From Apostichopus japonicus (lineage: Eukaryota; Echinodermata; Holothuroidea; Aspidochirotida; Stichopodidae): a DNA stretch of 64,000 nucleotides. Where the stretch lies: assembly GCF_037975245.1 (NCBI RefSeq), contig NC_092569.1:35686668-35750667 (forward strand). The letters are read 5' to 3'. The position numbers were made by a program, and so were the translations under genes. A model generated the notes under the pieces. That model was given only the letters and a program-made list of their open reading frames with translations, was not told the origin of the DNA and did no database searches. Within the stretch, counting starts at the first letter, position 1, and each line of letters starts with the position of its first letter. Of this stretch, positions 11,201-22,213 are shown one piece after another.

Positions 11201-14200
11201 ATAAATGTTAAAAGATGACATCGAGTTATGAATAAAACTGACTTCATATTTAAAGGACATTATCGTATCCTAGCTAAGAACTTTCACTACTCTTAGTAAT
11301 TAACAGAACCAAAACCACAATATTTTCTTTATTTTTTTTTAACTTCCGTAAAAGTTATATCCTACCATTTGCCGGCGAAACTGACAAATAAGCCTATCAA
11401 AATAAGCAAGGGCCTCGTCCTTGAATTATTCGACAAATTGTTTTAAAAAAATTCGCAAAATACAATCTTTTCAACAATCATTTATGTTTTAACAAAATGC
11501 ATCCATGATACTCATTGCAGCTTTTTAAAAGATACACAATTTTTGGAATGATTCAGTAGGGGGTGTCCACGTGTAATAAATTGTATTCTCAGCTGAGGAC
11601 ACAGAAGCACTGTACATGTTAGTGTGGTAAGTTACTACTGTAGTTATATATATATAGTCACATAGACCGGTGAAATTTACTTTCAAGCGCTACATAGACT
11701 ACAGATCGTTATATCATTAGATCGTTAAATATTTTTTTTCAGAACATGCGTCATGCTTGTTTGACCAGCTAGAACAGATTAATGAATCATCGCAAGAAAC
11801 CAAAGGTGGCTTTGTTGTGGGGGAAAAGAGCAGAAATCGGAATTAACCCCAACAATATGTATAGGTCATTCTCACACGTATTACACACACAAACTGTGAA
11901 AAGGGTCAAATTGGAAATATGTAGTCCTTTTACAGAGAATAACATCGAACTAGATTGGACTTGATCGAGTCTCCCACGGGTGGAATTTTGTCTTACAATG
12001 ACTGGAAATTAAGATGGAAGACATTTTGCTACTCACATCAAACGCATGCTGTTCATGAATACTAAAATATTGAAAACCAAATAACATGATCATTGCATAT
12101 GATTGTGGCCCACATTTCATTATAACTGAAATCTTTACAGAAGCCCCTGTTTTGAACCCTCACATGACTACAAAAATATTTTTCCTGTACATTTTTTTTT
12201 TATATTTTTGGTTCACCACTATTCAAACTTATATCTACAATGCAAAATGGTAGAAGTTCGTTATGGCACAGCGAATGTAAGACAACCTTGTTGACGCTTA
12301 TGGCGGGCCATCAGTCTCAAATCATGGGAGATCGACTTATACCGATTTAAATCGACATATACCAGTTTCCTTCGACATATACCAGTTTCCCTCGACTTAT
12401 ACCAGTTTCATTCTACATATCATCGATTTAAATCGACATATACCAGTTTACTTCGACATATCATCGATTTATTTTACTTATCATCGATTTTGATAAGTAA
12501 AATAAATCGATGATATGTCGAAGTAAACTGGTATATGTCGATTTAAATCGATGATATGTAGAATGTAACTGGTATATGTCGATTTAAATCGATGATAAAT
12601 AAAATAAATCGATGATATGTCGAAGGAAACTGGTATATGTCGATTTAAATCGATGATATGTAGAATGAAACTGGTATATGTCAATTTAAATCGACATATA
12701 CCAGTTTCATTCTACATATCATCGATTTATTTTACTTATCATCGATTTAAATCGATGATAAGTAAAATAAATCGATGATATGTCGAAGTAAACTGGTATA
12801 TGTCGATTTAAATCGATGATATGTAGAATGAAACTGGTATATGTCAATTTAAATCGACATATCATCGATTTATTCTACATATCATCAATTTATTTTACTT
12901 ATCATCGATTTAAATCGATGATATGTAAAATAAATCGATGATATGTCCATTTAAATCGACATCTACCAGTTTAAATCGATGATATGTCGAATTAAATCGG
13001 TAGAAGTCAATTTCCGTGGACTTATACCAGTTTCTAGCGTCTCAAATTGACATATACCTATTTAAATCGACATATCATCGATTTAGCTCATTAACATATT
13101 CCAAATCCCGATTTCGATGATGATTGACATGTGGAGATACATCACGTGTATCACTATAGTACTATCTCAATAAAGATATTGAAGCAATCAAGGCGATTTA
13201 TTTGGGATATAGCCACAGTTTTTGTTGTCGTCGATAATGTTATTCAGGAAGCACAGACGGTGTGCGACGTTATTGTTGTATCTGTATAATAATTTTGTAT
13301 ATTTTAACCAAATGCTGAGTACCACATACCGTTTGTTTCCTTGAATATAATGCTCGTTCGAACGAAAGCCACAAATTATGATATCAAGGAATTTAATTTG
13401 ATATCCTTCAACATATAAAGCAAATTTTACCATACATGCAGTAGTAATACTCTCCTTTGAAAAAAAACAACTTTCCTTTGTATACTGAATTAAATTACAT
13501 GTTACTGTCACAGTAACAGCCATATCACGAAGGGAGGGTGTGAGTCGGGTAGGAGGGAGTTATTGAGGGCAGCGAAGAATTGGTTTATTCAAATTGAGAC
13601 TATTAAGCGTTACAAGGAAGTTTACATGTTTAACAACTTAATGGAACACCTCGTGTGAAAATCCAAGTAAACTACAGTATTTGTGATTAGAGAATTAACA
13701 GATAACATAAAGGATTATGAATGTATTTTTTCTCGTAGTAGTTCATTTCCAGGTTATACGTTAACACGTTATTAATTATATGGCACAGATGCAGTTAATT
13801 TATGCATAGAATATTTAATTCTTTACACGGTGAACTAGCCTTTCATTTTCCAATATTTGACAGAAAACATCACTTTGGATGGTCATAAGAATGTTGGTGA
13901 ACTGGATTGTGTCAAAAGGGATTTTTTTTCAATAAATGAAATATCATTTAATTTTTGGTGAGAACTTTCTCACTCCAATTATGTTGTATTACTTGTGCTC
14001 TGCTTTATTTTACTGTTATAGATTATGTCTAAGTAAATAATGAAAAGAAAAGACAGAAAGAAAAAAAAAAAGGAAAGAGTATTAATATTTAAAAGATAAT
14101 CAACCAGAATAATAATCAGTTTAGTTAAGAAGTTTTAGAAAGGTTATTCCGCTAGTATTATGGCCTTTGATGCTTTTTGTATGATCGTGTGAATTTGTAG

Positions 14201-16665
14201 ATTTGCTTGTCGCACTATATCAAGAATACGGCTTATATTTGAAGCTATCGTGAAATATAACTGATATAATGGAAGAAAATATTCTCCCTTGAAATTGTTT
14301 TAATATGATAAGGCATTTATACAGCTTTTAAAAAGTTGTTTTGTCTTACTTTTAATACACAAATACTAATGAAACATCTTACTACCTTTTTTTCAGTATG
14401 ATTTTATAACGTCTTTTCCATTGGAAAGAGACTTCCATTCCACTTAATCTTCTAGTTTATTCAATTAATGATCGTGTAGTAACAGTATCGTTTTAAAAGA
14501 ATGCCTTTACAATACTATTAGTTGTAATTTTTATCACTAAATCGCTCATGCTTCATAGACGTAAACGTCGTTGCACATTTTATTGTAATAGCGCGACACG
14601 TACATTAGAAATACACAGTTAAACAAGTCGCACACATTCGACAAACAATACCATTCTTTAGAGGTGTTTTATTTGAACTCACAAGAATAAAAACAGACGT
14701 TAAAACAGTACAATGTTAAAAAAGTAACTTAAACGAAAAGTTATCTTATTGTTTCTTAAATTAATTTATTGAATGCTATATGAGCATATTTAGGGATGTG
14801 CACATTTTCTGTTATTTTTTGCTTTAGCTAACGATATATACAAATATCTCAATTAAGTTTCCCATTCACAATCAAAAAAGTATTTCTTTCTTTAAATTTA
14901 ACACTTATCTTATCTTTAAAATAAGGGAGTATTGGGATTAAATTTCCTGGGAATCTCTAACAATATATATATATATATATCTAGCCTAACTGAAAAAAAA
15001 ACCCGAAAAGAAAAAATTGGAAGCTAGCCACCAAAATCGCCGGAGACATTGTCATGATCGCGTATCATACCATTCTTTTTGTATGAGCAGTTTAAAACTA
15101 CAACGTAGTGCCAGAAAAAATATAAAAAGTCTTTTATCTTAGATCTGTGTAACCTAAGTTTGCTATTTTCAGCAGTAGATTTAGTTTCTATACATTAGTT
15201 TTAAATTAGGAAAACGTGTACACCAGTTGTATTAATTGTTATTCAACTTTGTTTCATTGAATATGTACATGCACAAAAATAGTGATCTTAATATGATTTT
15301 CAAAATAGATTTCAGAGTACCTTTATTTTTGCTGCAGGCTGTTTTTCAATCTTTGACAGACGTATAACTATATATATATATTAAAGAGATCTGTATGAGT
15401 ATGCGAAGAAAAGTTTGGATGATAGTTAACACCAATAATAAAACGTAAAACTGAGCATTTTTTTTCAAATTTGATTAAACCTGAATCACACCTTCAAGTT
15501 ATAAATATCTAATTTAAAGGATGTACCTTGTCAATATAGTTTTGTTCGCTGTAGTTACCTAACTGTTGACTGTTTGTAATGGAAGTTAATTAAGCATCTT
15601 TGTGATTGGATTATCACATATAAATGTCTTGTTTTTAGATTAGTTAACGCAGATGTTGCTTTAATGTATTCATAAGTATAACTTGAACAAAGGCGAGGAA
15701 CAAAGGGTCTGTTCGGAAATCAAATCAAAATAGCAAAGCTGAAAAAGGAAGTTGCCTTCATGCAGATGAAAATCAAGTTACTCTTGTGTAGTTTATATCG
15801 AAAGGGAATCTCATGATTGAATTTTTAACAAGAAGAAAATTTTAAATCATGAATCTAAAAAAATAATAAAATGATAGTTTAGTTTTTAGTTATCGCTGAT
15901 ATAAATGAAATTCTTTTTCAGTTATCGCACTCGTAGTCAAAATTATGGAGTATATATTTATGATGATCACATGTGAACTTAAGGTTACTAATTTATAAAA
16001 TGAATTGAGTGATTTAACGTGTTGGTATGTAACTGTGAAATGAATGGTTGGCATTTGGAGGGAAACCTTGTGAGCTGACGTGTTGTAACGGATATGCGGG
16101 GAGCGATATACTCAAAAGTTTGAAAAGAGATTACTTTTTCCTGGCCATATCACGAAACTTGATTAACTTTTTTAACTTGGTGTTTAACGAAAACACGTTT
16201 GAGATGTATGAATGAGCTTTTCTTCTAAGTATTTTACAAGTGAGCAACATTTTAAGAATATTGTATTTAAGCATAGAAGAACCGATTAGAGGTGATCTTT
16301 TTTATTTATTCCAATATATGTGGTTACATTGAAGACGTTTTGTTATGCTTTGAAACAACGCTGTCCTTTCGCGAAGTTAACAATTCTGAGTATTTTCAAT
16401 TGAAGGCCGTCTAACTGAAATTCATCAGGATTTTTTATCGATATTTCCCTATTTCTACGAAGATGCTAACACTTTATCACATAATTTAATATTAACAGAA
16501 TTAGCTCAACAACACATTGACGCAACTTGTGTTATTTTCAAAACAGAAGATATTCAATGGAGTGAAATATAATATATATAAAATAAAAGAAAGACTTACT
16601 ATTTCTGTTCCAAACGAGCTCCAAATCGTCAAAACAGTCAAACAAACTTTAGAAAATTTCACCAT
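4915..16665 (-). CDS. FREP gene A: secreted fibrinogen-related protein with TIL/EGF exons (rearranged)
   Basis: Seven exons on the - strand: signal peptide 16600-16665, linker 10153-10183, FReD N part 9100-9272, FReD middle 8450-8714, TIL 7390-7601, EGF-like 6050-6259, FReD C part 4915-5273. All have GT/AG borders. Splicing the middle exon straight to the C-terminal exon (both phase 1) gives 894 nt, a 297-residue secreted protein with one complete FReD and no collagen region. Including the TIL and EGF exons ends in phase 0 and shifts the last exon out of frame, because the linking exons present in gene B are missing here. FReD proteins of this type are secreted, calcium-binding recognition lectins in invertebrate immunity. 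The ligand is unknown. Which transcript is made is inference. Confidence 0.75.
5728..5995. other. Inverted intron segment in gene A
   Basis: This 268-bp piece (start ccatataataagaagg, end near ttatatgtac) is the reverse complement of the intron sequence found in direct orientation at about 31960-32215 in gene B. The flanks on both sides are direct. Next to it, the gene B region 28770-31700 has no counterpart in gene A. One complex deletion-plus-inversion event is the simplest reading. Confidence 0.8.
6050..6259 (-). CDS. Gene A exon 6: EGF-like module
   Basis: 210 nt, phase 0 at both ends, acceptor aatcag|GTTGGC and donor GGG|gtcagt. Seventy residues with eight cysteines: [42 protein letters not shown] and [13 protein letters not shown]. 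The middle matches an EGF-like 'C...A.C....G...C.C...Y.GDG..C' module. Its end repeats the [10 protein letters not shown] linker that ends the TIL exon, so exons of this kind can be chained without limit. In gene A the next retained exon (4915-5273) enters in phase 1, so this exon does not join to it in the FReD frame. Confidence 0.8.
6655..7341 (+). mobile_element. 5'-truncated non-LTR retrotransposon (LINE) 3' end, frameshifted
   Basis: Encodes the end of a reverse transcriptase ORF2: MIFDFRRKKPD, GGDIVEQVSSFRFLGTHITD, KKARQRLYFWRKL, TFYRAIVESILTSSIIVWFG, VRSAEKIIGVDLP (6655-7020). It then shifts frame near 7015-7020 to SLESLYIDRSLRRTQLILSD, HPANAYFNFLPSHRRLRTFR and FFPSAVKLYNNL, with a stop at about 7199. 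The 3' UTR has AATAAAG and ends in a (TCTA)n tail (7318-7341), as in CR1/Rex1/Jockey-group LINEs. It is antisense to gene A and sits in its intron 5. Absent from copy B, where the uninterrupted site is near 32885, so the insertion followed the duplication. Confidence 0.85.
7318..7341 (+). repeat. (TCTA)n tail of the LINE
   Basis: Six TCTA units directly after AATAAAGAA. They mark the 3' end of the LINE insertion. Confidence 0.9.
7390..7601 (-). CDS. Gene A exon 5: TIL (trypsin-inhibitor-like) module
   Basis: 212 nt, phase 1 in and phase 0 out, acceptor tctctag|AAACAA and donor ATG|gtcagt. Encodes [44 protein letters not shown] and [16 protein letters not shown]. The cysteine pattern (C..NE.C...C....C....C.C...Y.R....C....C.C) is that of TIL modules found next to VWD/EGF modules in zonadhesin-like proteins. 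The final [11 protein letters not shown] starts a short linker module completed by the next exon. The frame stays open upstream into the intron, but without a convincing start. Confidence 0.8.
8450..8714 (-). CDS. Gene A exon 4: FReD middle part
   Basis: 265 nt, phase 0 in and phase 1 out, acceptor gaag|GTATTA and donor GATG|gtgagt. Encodes [20 protein letters not shown], then [27 protein letters not shown] and the SDG end. The 'V.F.R.W..Y..GFG......WLGN..I..LT....Y.LR.D' order is diagnostic of a fibrinogen domain. It can splice in frame both to the TIL exon (7601) and to the FReD C-terminal exon (5273), since both enter in phase 1. Confidence 0.9.
9100..9272 (-). CDS. Gene A exon 3: FReD N-terminal part
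   Basis: 173 nt, phase 1 in and phase 0 out, acceptor ccag|GTTCTT and donor ACG|gtatgg. It encodes the first FReD subdomain: PRDCKEV (first Cys), [10 protein letters not shown] (classic 'GVY.I.PDG' strand), EAFCNND (second Cys) and GGWT at the exon end. The preceding FVFQQPAYP is an unstructured lead. The 'GGWT|V.Q.R' split is the usual intron place in FReD genes. Confidence 0.88.
9372..9572 (+). mobile_element. SINE-like repeat (copy A)
   Basis: Runs from ctctccacccaggggttaaa through ctgtctggagggattgtctc to aaagcgctatatgaa and an AT-rich end. The 'tctccacccaggggt...' start and 'tttaaaagcgctatat' end resemble a tRNA-derived SINE widespread in marine invertebrates (recalled, not searched). 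Present at 34494-34690 in copy B, so it predates the duplication. Confidence 0.45.
10153..10183 (-). CDS. Gene A exon 2: 31-nt linker exon
   Basis: Acceptor acag|ATAATCG and donor TCAG|gtaggt. Encodes [10 protein letters not shown] plus the first base of a Gly codon. It finishes the signal peptide (cleavage probably after VSA) and joins it to the FReD. Phase 0 in, phase 1 out. Same length and borders in copy B (35226-35256). Confidence 0.75.
10752..10936. mobile_element. hAT-like MITE with CCGATATCGG motifs (copy A)
   Basis: Starts AGTGTTGTGCCGATATCGCC and ends with gcacaact, so short inverted ends (GTTGTGC/GCACAAC) bound about 185 bp rich in CGATAT/ATCGG. Ancestral, as it is also at 35965-36155 in copy B. 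Confidence 0.5.
12311..13090. repeat. Palindromic AT-rich minisatellite with long perfect hairpins
   Basis: Built from 18-20-bp units such as tcgacatataccagttt and tcgacatatcatcgattt in both orientations. The segment 12409-12482 is followed after an 8-nt loop by its exact reverse complement at 12491-12564 (74-bp arms). Further palindromes are centred near 12685, 12752 and 12910. Absent from copy B, where unrelated sequence (39015-39755) fills the gap. Confidence 0.9.
16600..16665 (-). CDS. Gene A exon 1: signal peptide
   Basis: Encodes a 22-residue start, [18 protein letters not shown] then GTEI: a basic N-end followed by a hydrophobic core. It ends ATA|gtaagt in phase 0. The signal continues into exon 2, where VSA|EG is a plausible cleavage site. 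The frame is open further upstream here (to a Met at about 16806), but in copy B the matching upstream frame has a TAA, so this Met is the better start. Confidence 0.75.
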
Positions 16666-18640
16666 GATTTCGGGTTTGTATAAATGACACGCGGAAATAT
16701 ATTCGATGAAGTGCAAGATGGCAAATGACACAGAGTATCTGCTTAGGGGTGACCAACACCCTATTGCAATCACCGTAGTAGTATGGATGTCCATTAATGC
16801 CATCATTTTATTTGAAATATGATTTGGTGAAGAGCTTATACAAATTTACTGCACATCTGTACTTGTTTTGCTTGTGTGTAAAGAAGACTATTCGACATGC
16901 GCAATCCAACTTAATATTATTAACAGCTATTTATATCTTAAACTTTCGGTCAATAGTGCAGTAAGATTCAGTTGCATTATGTTGAATTGTCCCTTTTCCG
17001 ATAAATACAGCATACAACCTATTGCATAATTATTGATTATCGTGGCTCTAGTTCGAAGGAAAGCAACGGTATTGCAATTAAATAAAGAAAAAGGTATTTT
17101 GTTTTTACAGGGAATATCAATTACGACGATCACTTTTAATCTATATCACATTAACTGTAGTTCATGATAAGGGGATTTGTAGTTGTGTGCCAAACGACGT
17201 CAATGCAACTAAGCCAATGAAATGAGTATTGGAATGTTGATTTACTTGTTCTAGTTAAGCTGCTATTATCGATGTTTTAAAGAAACATGAATGAGTGATT
17301 ACTGTAACTATGTTACTGCGTTTTACGTTGGAAGGCAAAAACAGTATCGAACGGACAGGAAGAGATCCTACTAAACAGCACAATTAACATGCGTGAACTA
17401 GTACAATACATCTTATATACCGTGAAATGCACTGTATGATCTATTCTACACTATAAATGTTTATGTAAAAATATCAAATTAACAAGTTTTCCAGCTATAT
17501 GAACAATACTTCCTTGTTTAAGGATGCCTGCGTCACACCCTGTTTGCAGAATCGAGTATCCTCACATCTGATTGAATAAACATGTAAGCGGCTTTACTAG
17601 GCTTTGAATATATTTGACTGTGAATTATATTTTAAAAAAAAATTGTCAATGATATAAGATATTGAATCTAATGGGAATAATTTGACTTTTGAAAAGGTAC
17701 GATAATATCAAATTATTCATCGATATAAAGCTTTTTTTAATAAAAATAATTTAGTTTGAGAGGGTTTGCTAGAGCTTCTTTGGAGGCATAGAGCTACTTT
17801 ACATGCGTAGCTATAGGTAGTTTATCTACCCGTGGTACCCAGGGGGAAGAGGGTTCCTGAAAGTTGGTTCCCGACATGCAGGTTTAGCCAACGGATGACA
17901 ACTGCCAGTCATATTTGTGCATGAATAATTAAATGAGATCCAGCTTTCTTATTCCAAAATATTTCGCTAACAGTGACGTAGCTCTAGGTGAAAGGAAAGT
18001 TCCACTATCACACACATAACATTTTCATGGACGATATCTGGGACGGCAAAAAGAAAATTAGTTAAAGAAAACTAAATAGCTAGAATATATGACATCGGAT
18101 AGGTTACTTGATTTTACAGCACGGAGTGAATTGCTCCTAAGAAGGCTTCCTCTCATTAGCTTTATGCTTACTAAGCATCGAGAGAGGTTTCTATTAACAA
18201 GTTGGATTCAGTAATTGATACTTTTAGTCATAGTTCAGTGAATTGTATGTCGTATTGTGGTCTTTAAACAAAAACACATCTCCATTTGGATCCCTGAGAA
18301 AGGAGATAAATGCATACACTTACCCCTCACATACTAGTATGTATTTTTAAATGTTTGATTTATTTAATATATACAAGGCTGTAGATCCACAGGGAGCACG
18401 AACCTGATACCCCCACCCCCCCCCCCTCCCCGAAAGTTGCTTGCAAATGGTTAGCATTTTATAACACCCGAACGCAAAGTCAAATGCTCTTAATGTAATG
18501 TAATTTTGGTACCAGAGGTACACACTGTGAAATTACAAGTTAATATCAGTTGAGGCTCGAATTCAAACTTGTGTAGTAGTTATGCAATAACTCAAGCACA
18601 TTCCGTATGCCGTCTAAAATAGTTCAGTATTGATATCATT
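16666..18640 (-). other. 5' flank of gene A
   Basis: Shared with copy B (43500-46705), but I see no coding sequence. The empty site for the 1.1-kb copy B insertion is gttgtgtg at 17182-17189. No TATA box or start site can be assigned with confidence. Confidence 0.5.
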
Positions 18641-19259
18641 TTTTATGGGTTTTGGTATTTAGGGAGTTTAGGGGTTAATATCATAAACAGCAGTCGGCAT
18701 CACTGTGTAGAAGTGGAATTATATTGGCCTTGTCTATATTTAGGGCTTCGGTGGTCGTTGTTCATTATTTTACTTCTTATTTTAAGTTGTGGCTAATAGA
18801 GGGCAGCAGAGTGGCCAACATACTACTAAGAAATACATACTTAACTATTGCTATTGCATCATTTCATAGCAGAAACAAACCTGTATATTCTAGCTGTGCC
18901 AGTTCATGTGCCATTCCACCATAGGAACATACCTCCATACCGTTCCGCCATAGGTTTTGATCCTTTCCGCCATGGCAGAAAGCTCGAAACCTATGGCGGA
19001 AAGGTACATTTTAAAAAGGGATTTTAACACAAGAATGTATCGGTGAAACTGTTTTGATTCGCGTGGAAGGATAGGTACACCGTCTTCAATTGTGACGGTT
19101 CGCTGGATAGACTGAATTGTAGTTAAGACAACATTGGGGAATATATACAAAGTTTGTGATGTACATGTTGATTGAATAGTTTTATTTGTAAGTTAATAAG
19201 AGTCGATACACTTTCTTGAAATATCTAATAGTTCGTTGAATAAATCAAATTAAGTTACA
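18641..19259. other. Unique non-coding stretch between the copies
   Basis: No gene seen. It holds two short inverted bits near 18940-19010 (cgccataggttt / aaacctatggcgg), a small foldback whose tatggcgg motif recurs at about 21415-21485. Confidence 0.4.
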
Positions 19260-21204
19260 GGTGCGTATCCAGGGGGGGGGCGTTGGGGGCGCGCGCCCCC
19301 AGGTAAGGAAAAGAGGAGAGAAAAAAAGAGAATTAAAAGGGAAAAGGAGGGGGGAAAAAGAAAAGGAGGAGAGGAAGGAAGGGAAAAGAAAAAGAAGAAA
19401 GAGAGAAAAAGGAGAAAAGGAGGGAGTAGAAGATAGCCAAGACCTCGGGAAGAGAAACGGAGGAACAGTCATAGTTAAAGCGCTGATCCCTATTATATAC
19501 ACAGGGTAGCCAGTGACAGATCAAGGATTACGGGGGGGGGGGGGGGTGTGCGCCTAACCCTACCCCTTACACCGACAACTCCATTTTTGACGTTTTAATT
19601 TTTCCTCTCTCACTAATGTATCTATATAAATACTATATATGGTCTATCATAACGCGTGTGTGTGTATGGACGCCTTAAACAATTGTACAAATTGTAGTAC
19701 AATTGTGCTATATGGAACCAACTGTGGCTGGTCTTGAACTCGACCGAGTCGTCGGGGAACATGACGCATTTCGGGAAGGGGGCGACCGCCCCCCCCCCCC
19801 CCCTCTGAGCAAATTTTCTTTATGACATCGCTAGTAATTTCAAAATAGACAATGCTTAGATGAAACTTACAAGGCCTGGGAAGTGTCATTTCCAGCGATC
19901 TGGGAGGCATTTTCTGCCAAATCTTTCTTGTACGCTTCGCGCCAACTCATGGTGGCGCTTCGCTTAGCTAAATAGTTTGCCTACAGGCTTCGCCCCTCCC
20001 TTGGCAATTACTCGCTACACGCCTGTTCGAATTTGTAAAGCAAAGAGCAGATATAACATCATATCAGTGAGGCATTGAAATGCATGTTCCACGATGAACA
20101 GCCTCAAAAACTGTCTATGTGTGTAGTCAAAGGCTAGGAGCCCAATTGGATTTGGGGCTGTAACGACTTGCCCGAAAAAAGCCGAAATCTTTCGTTCAAC
20201 ATATCGATGCCAATATCATATAAGTAAGCATCGGTCATTACATTGCATGGCATCGTGTACCTTACGGTCCGTGAAAGTTGCACAGTATACCGCCGGATGT
20301 TAATGTAAACAACGAAATGTCTTATGTAGATGGAGAAAAAGCATACAGATCCATTTATGTCAAAACTCTCTTTTACAGTAGTTATGTCGGCCAAGCTTAG
20401 AACTTTATTTTAATTACCAAGGAGATCATTTTTAAGCTATTCATTGCTATTTATTTTTCTTTCCGTAGGTGCTAGAAAAAATGGGAAAAAAATTGGTTGC
20501 GGGGGGGGGGGGGGGCTGCAGCCCCCGCCTCCTACGGGACCTACGCCTATGTGTGTAGTGTTCGGTTTCGATATACCTGATATCGGGAATATCTGCTATT
20601 TTTCATTTCCTTCAACCAAGTTTTATAATAGCCGTATTTTAATAGTTGTACACCAATAAATTAACTGTGTCTGAATTTTCGAAAATTTCCTGACAAACAT
20701 TCTTCATCATACTTTCTTCTACTCGTGCAATTTTGACCTGTCTATTAGGGGTTGAAGGAGGTTTTTCTATATTGGTTGTCCATAGATTGAATTTTGTGCA
20801 ACATTATGGGTATGTTTTGAAGTGATTTTAATTCACGAGAAATGTGAATTTTCAAATTCTCAACAAATAATGGGCTTAAAACCTTGAAAAGTGGGGCTTT
20901 CGGATATTGTGGGCCGTGACGTAGAATCACCTACAAAAGCAATGATCCATAGGACATGCAATGAGGTCGAACATGATGTGTGACTGGTTACAATCTTCAA
21001 AAAGGTTATGGATGGAAAAAAAAAACTTTGGGGAAATACTTGGTTCTCAGGCAAAAGTGTAAATCTGGTTGGTCATTTTCAAGCCCGAGAAGTGCCATTT
21101 CCGGTGATCTGGGGGGTATCAAAACCAGAAATTTTCTTGTACGCTCCGCGCCAACCGATGGTAATTCGCGCCCCCCGGGTTAGAAAATCCTGGATACGCG
21201 CCTG
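19260..21204. mobile_element. Composite terminal-inverted-repeat element with nested MITEs
   Basis: Left end CAGGTGCGTATCCAGG and right end CCTGGATACGCGCCTG form matching inverted termini. The flanks share only agtta (5 bp), so an 8-bp target duplication is not clear. Inside are a GA-rich strand-asymmetric tract (19308-19440), a partial MITE at about 19775-20032, poly-G runs, and a segment (about 20620-21160) closely matching the inside of the copy B insertion at about 44500-45010. It could be one element with nested insertions or two neighbouring elements. Confidence 0.55.
19775..20032 (-). mobile_element. MITE copy, same family as 23667-23962
   Basis: Reads in the reverse orientation to the 23667 element: acttacaaggcctgggaagt, tttccagcgatctgggaggc, tgtacgcttcgcgccaactc, ending tcgctacacgcctg. 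The outer left terminus is degraded. Confidence 0.6.
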
Positions 21205-22213
21205 AGTTAGGTTGATTGTTTATTAAAAAGACCGATTCTAATTGTCTAATTAAAGGCATTGAAGACTCGCCCAAAACCGCGTGCGGCCGTCTGAATATGT
21301 TAACTTTCTGTCGCTTGCATAAAGGGAGTCTTCACACCGAGTTTTGACCAATTTTGTGGGCCTAGATAGTGTGAAGCGAAGCAATATACAGTGCATATAG
21401 GCCTACAAAAGTGCTTTACCGCCATCGGGGTAACACAGTGGAAATGACACTTTTTCTATGGCGGAAAGAGCACATTTTCTATGGCGGAATATACCGATGA
21501 CAGAATGACACGGCCCCAGCTAGGCCTACACCCTCTCCTTGCCTTGTCGGGATTAGACCTGGAGATACTATAGTCACTGTGAGTTAATTGGGATTTCTTT
21601 CATAAGCGTTAGGAGCGCTTGCAGCCTAACATTAAAATGCTTTCTGCCGCCTTACTTAAAAGTTAAGCTTTAATAGTATTTTAAGCAACGTTACCATTTT
21701 AGTATACTAGCCTAGGCCTAATTTCGGCACGGCTTACTTTAGTGTAGGTCTCACGTTAAGTAGGCTATGCCTAATGTAAATTTTGCGGATCGAATTAAAA
21801 ACAAACAAGCATTACTCTTTAAAGCAACTCAACCGTTTCTACGAGTAAAAACGAACTGTAGCACACATTAAGTTAAAAATTAAGCAGCTTACTGTCATCT
21901 CATAGTGACAATAATTGATCCAAGCTTGTGGTGCACGTCAGCACTTTGCTTAGGCTGTGGCTATGTCGGTCGTAGCTAAGGAAGCAATAGTGAAGTATAT
22001 AAATGCTAGTACACGAAGGGCATACGTTATTCCTAGCTTACAAACTGGGATTGAAAATGGTCACCTATCTTTCGTGATATCTTGCCGAGACATAGGTAAC
22101 CATTTTTAATTCAATTTGAAAGTTAAGGAATAATAGATGTCTTTCGTGTACTAATATAAATATTTAATATTCCTTTAGAACGACCATGTGGAACGCAATG
22201 TTAACATTTATAT
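21205..22213. other. Non-coding stretch
   Basis: No gene seen. It contains an imperfect inverted repeat near 22040-22110 (ttgaaaatggtcacctatct ... cataggtaaccatttttaa). Confidence 0.4.

Larger units (their letters stand above)
10184..16599 (-). other. Intron 1 of gene A
   Basis: A 6.4-kb intron between the signal and linker exons. It holds a hAT-like MITE (10752-10936), a palindromic AT-rich array (12311-13090) and long AT-rich sequence that matches copy B but shows no coding sense. The many short ORFs do not stay open in copy B. Confidence 0.6.

Noticed and set aside
12311..13090. Possible CRISPR-like array
   Set aside because: Units run in both orientations with no constant spacer, no cas genes, and the DNA is clearly eukaryotic.
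13188..13523. 111-codon - strand ORF in intron 1 of gene A
   Set aside because: Not open in the matching copy B sequence (about 39770-40170) and no recognisable domain.
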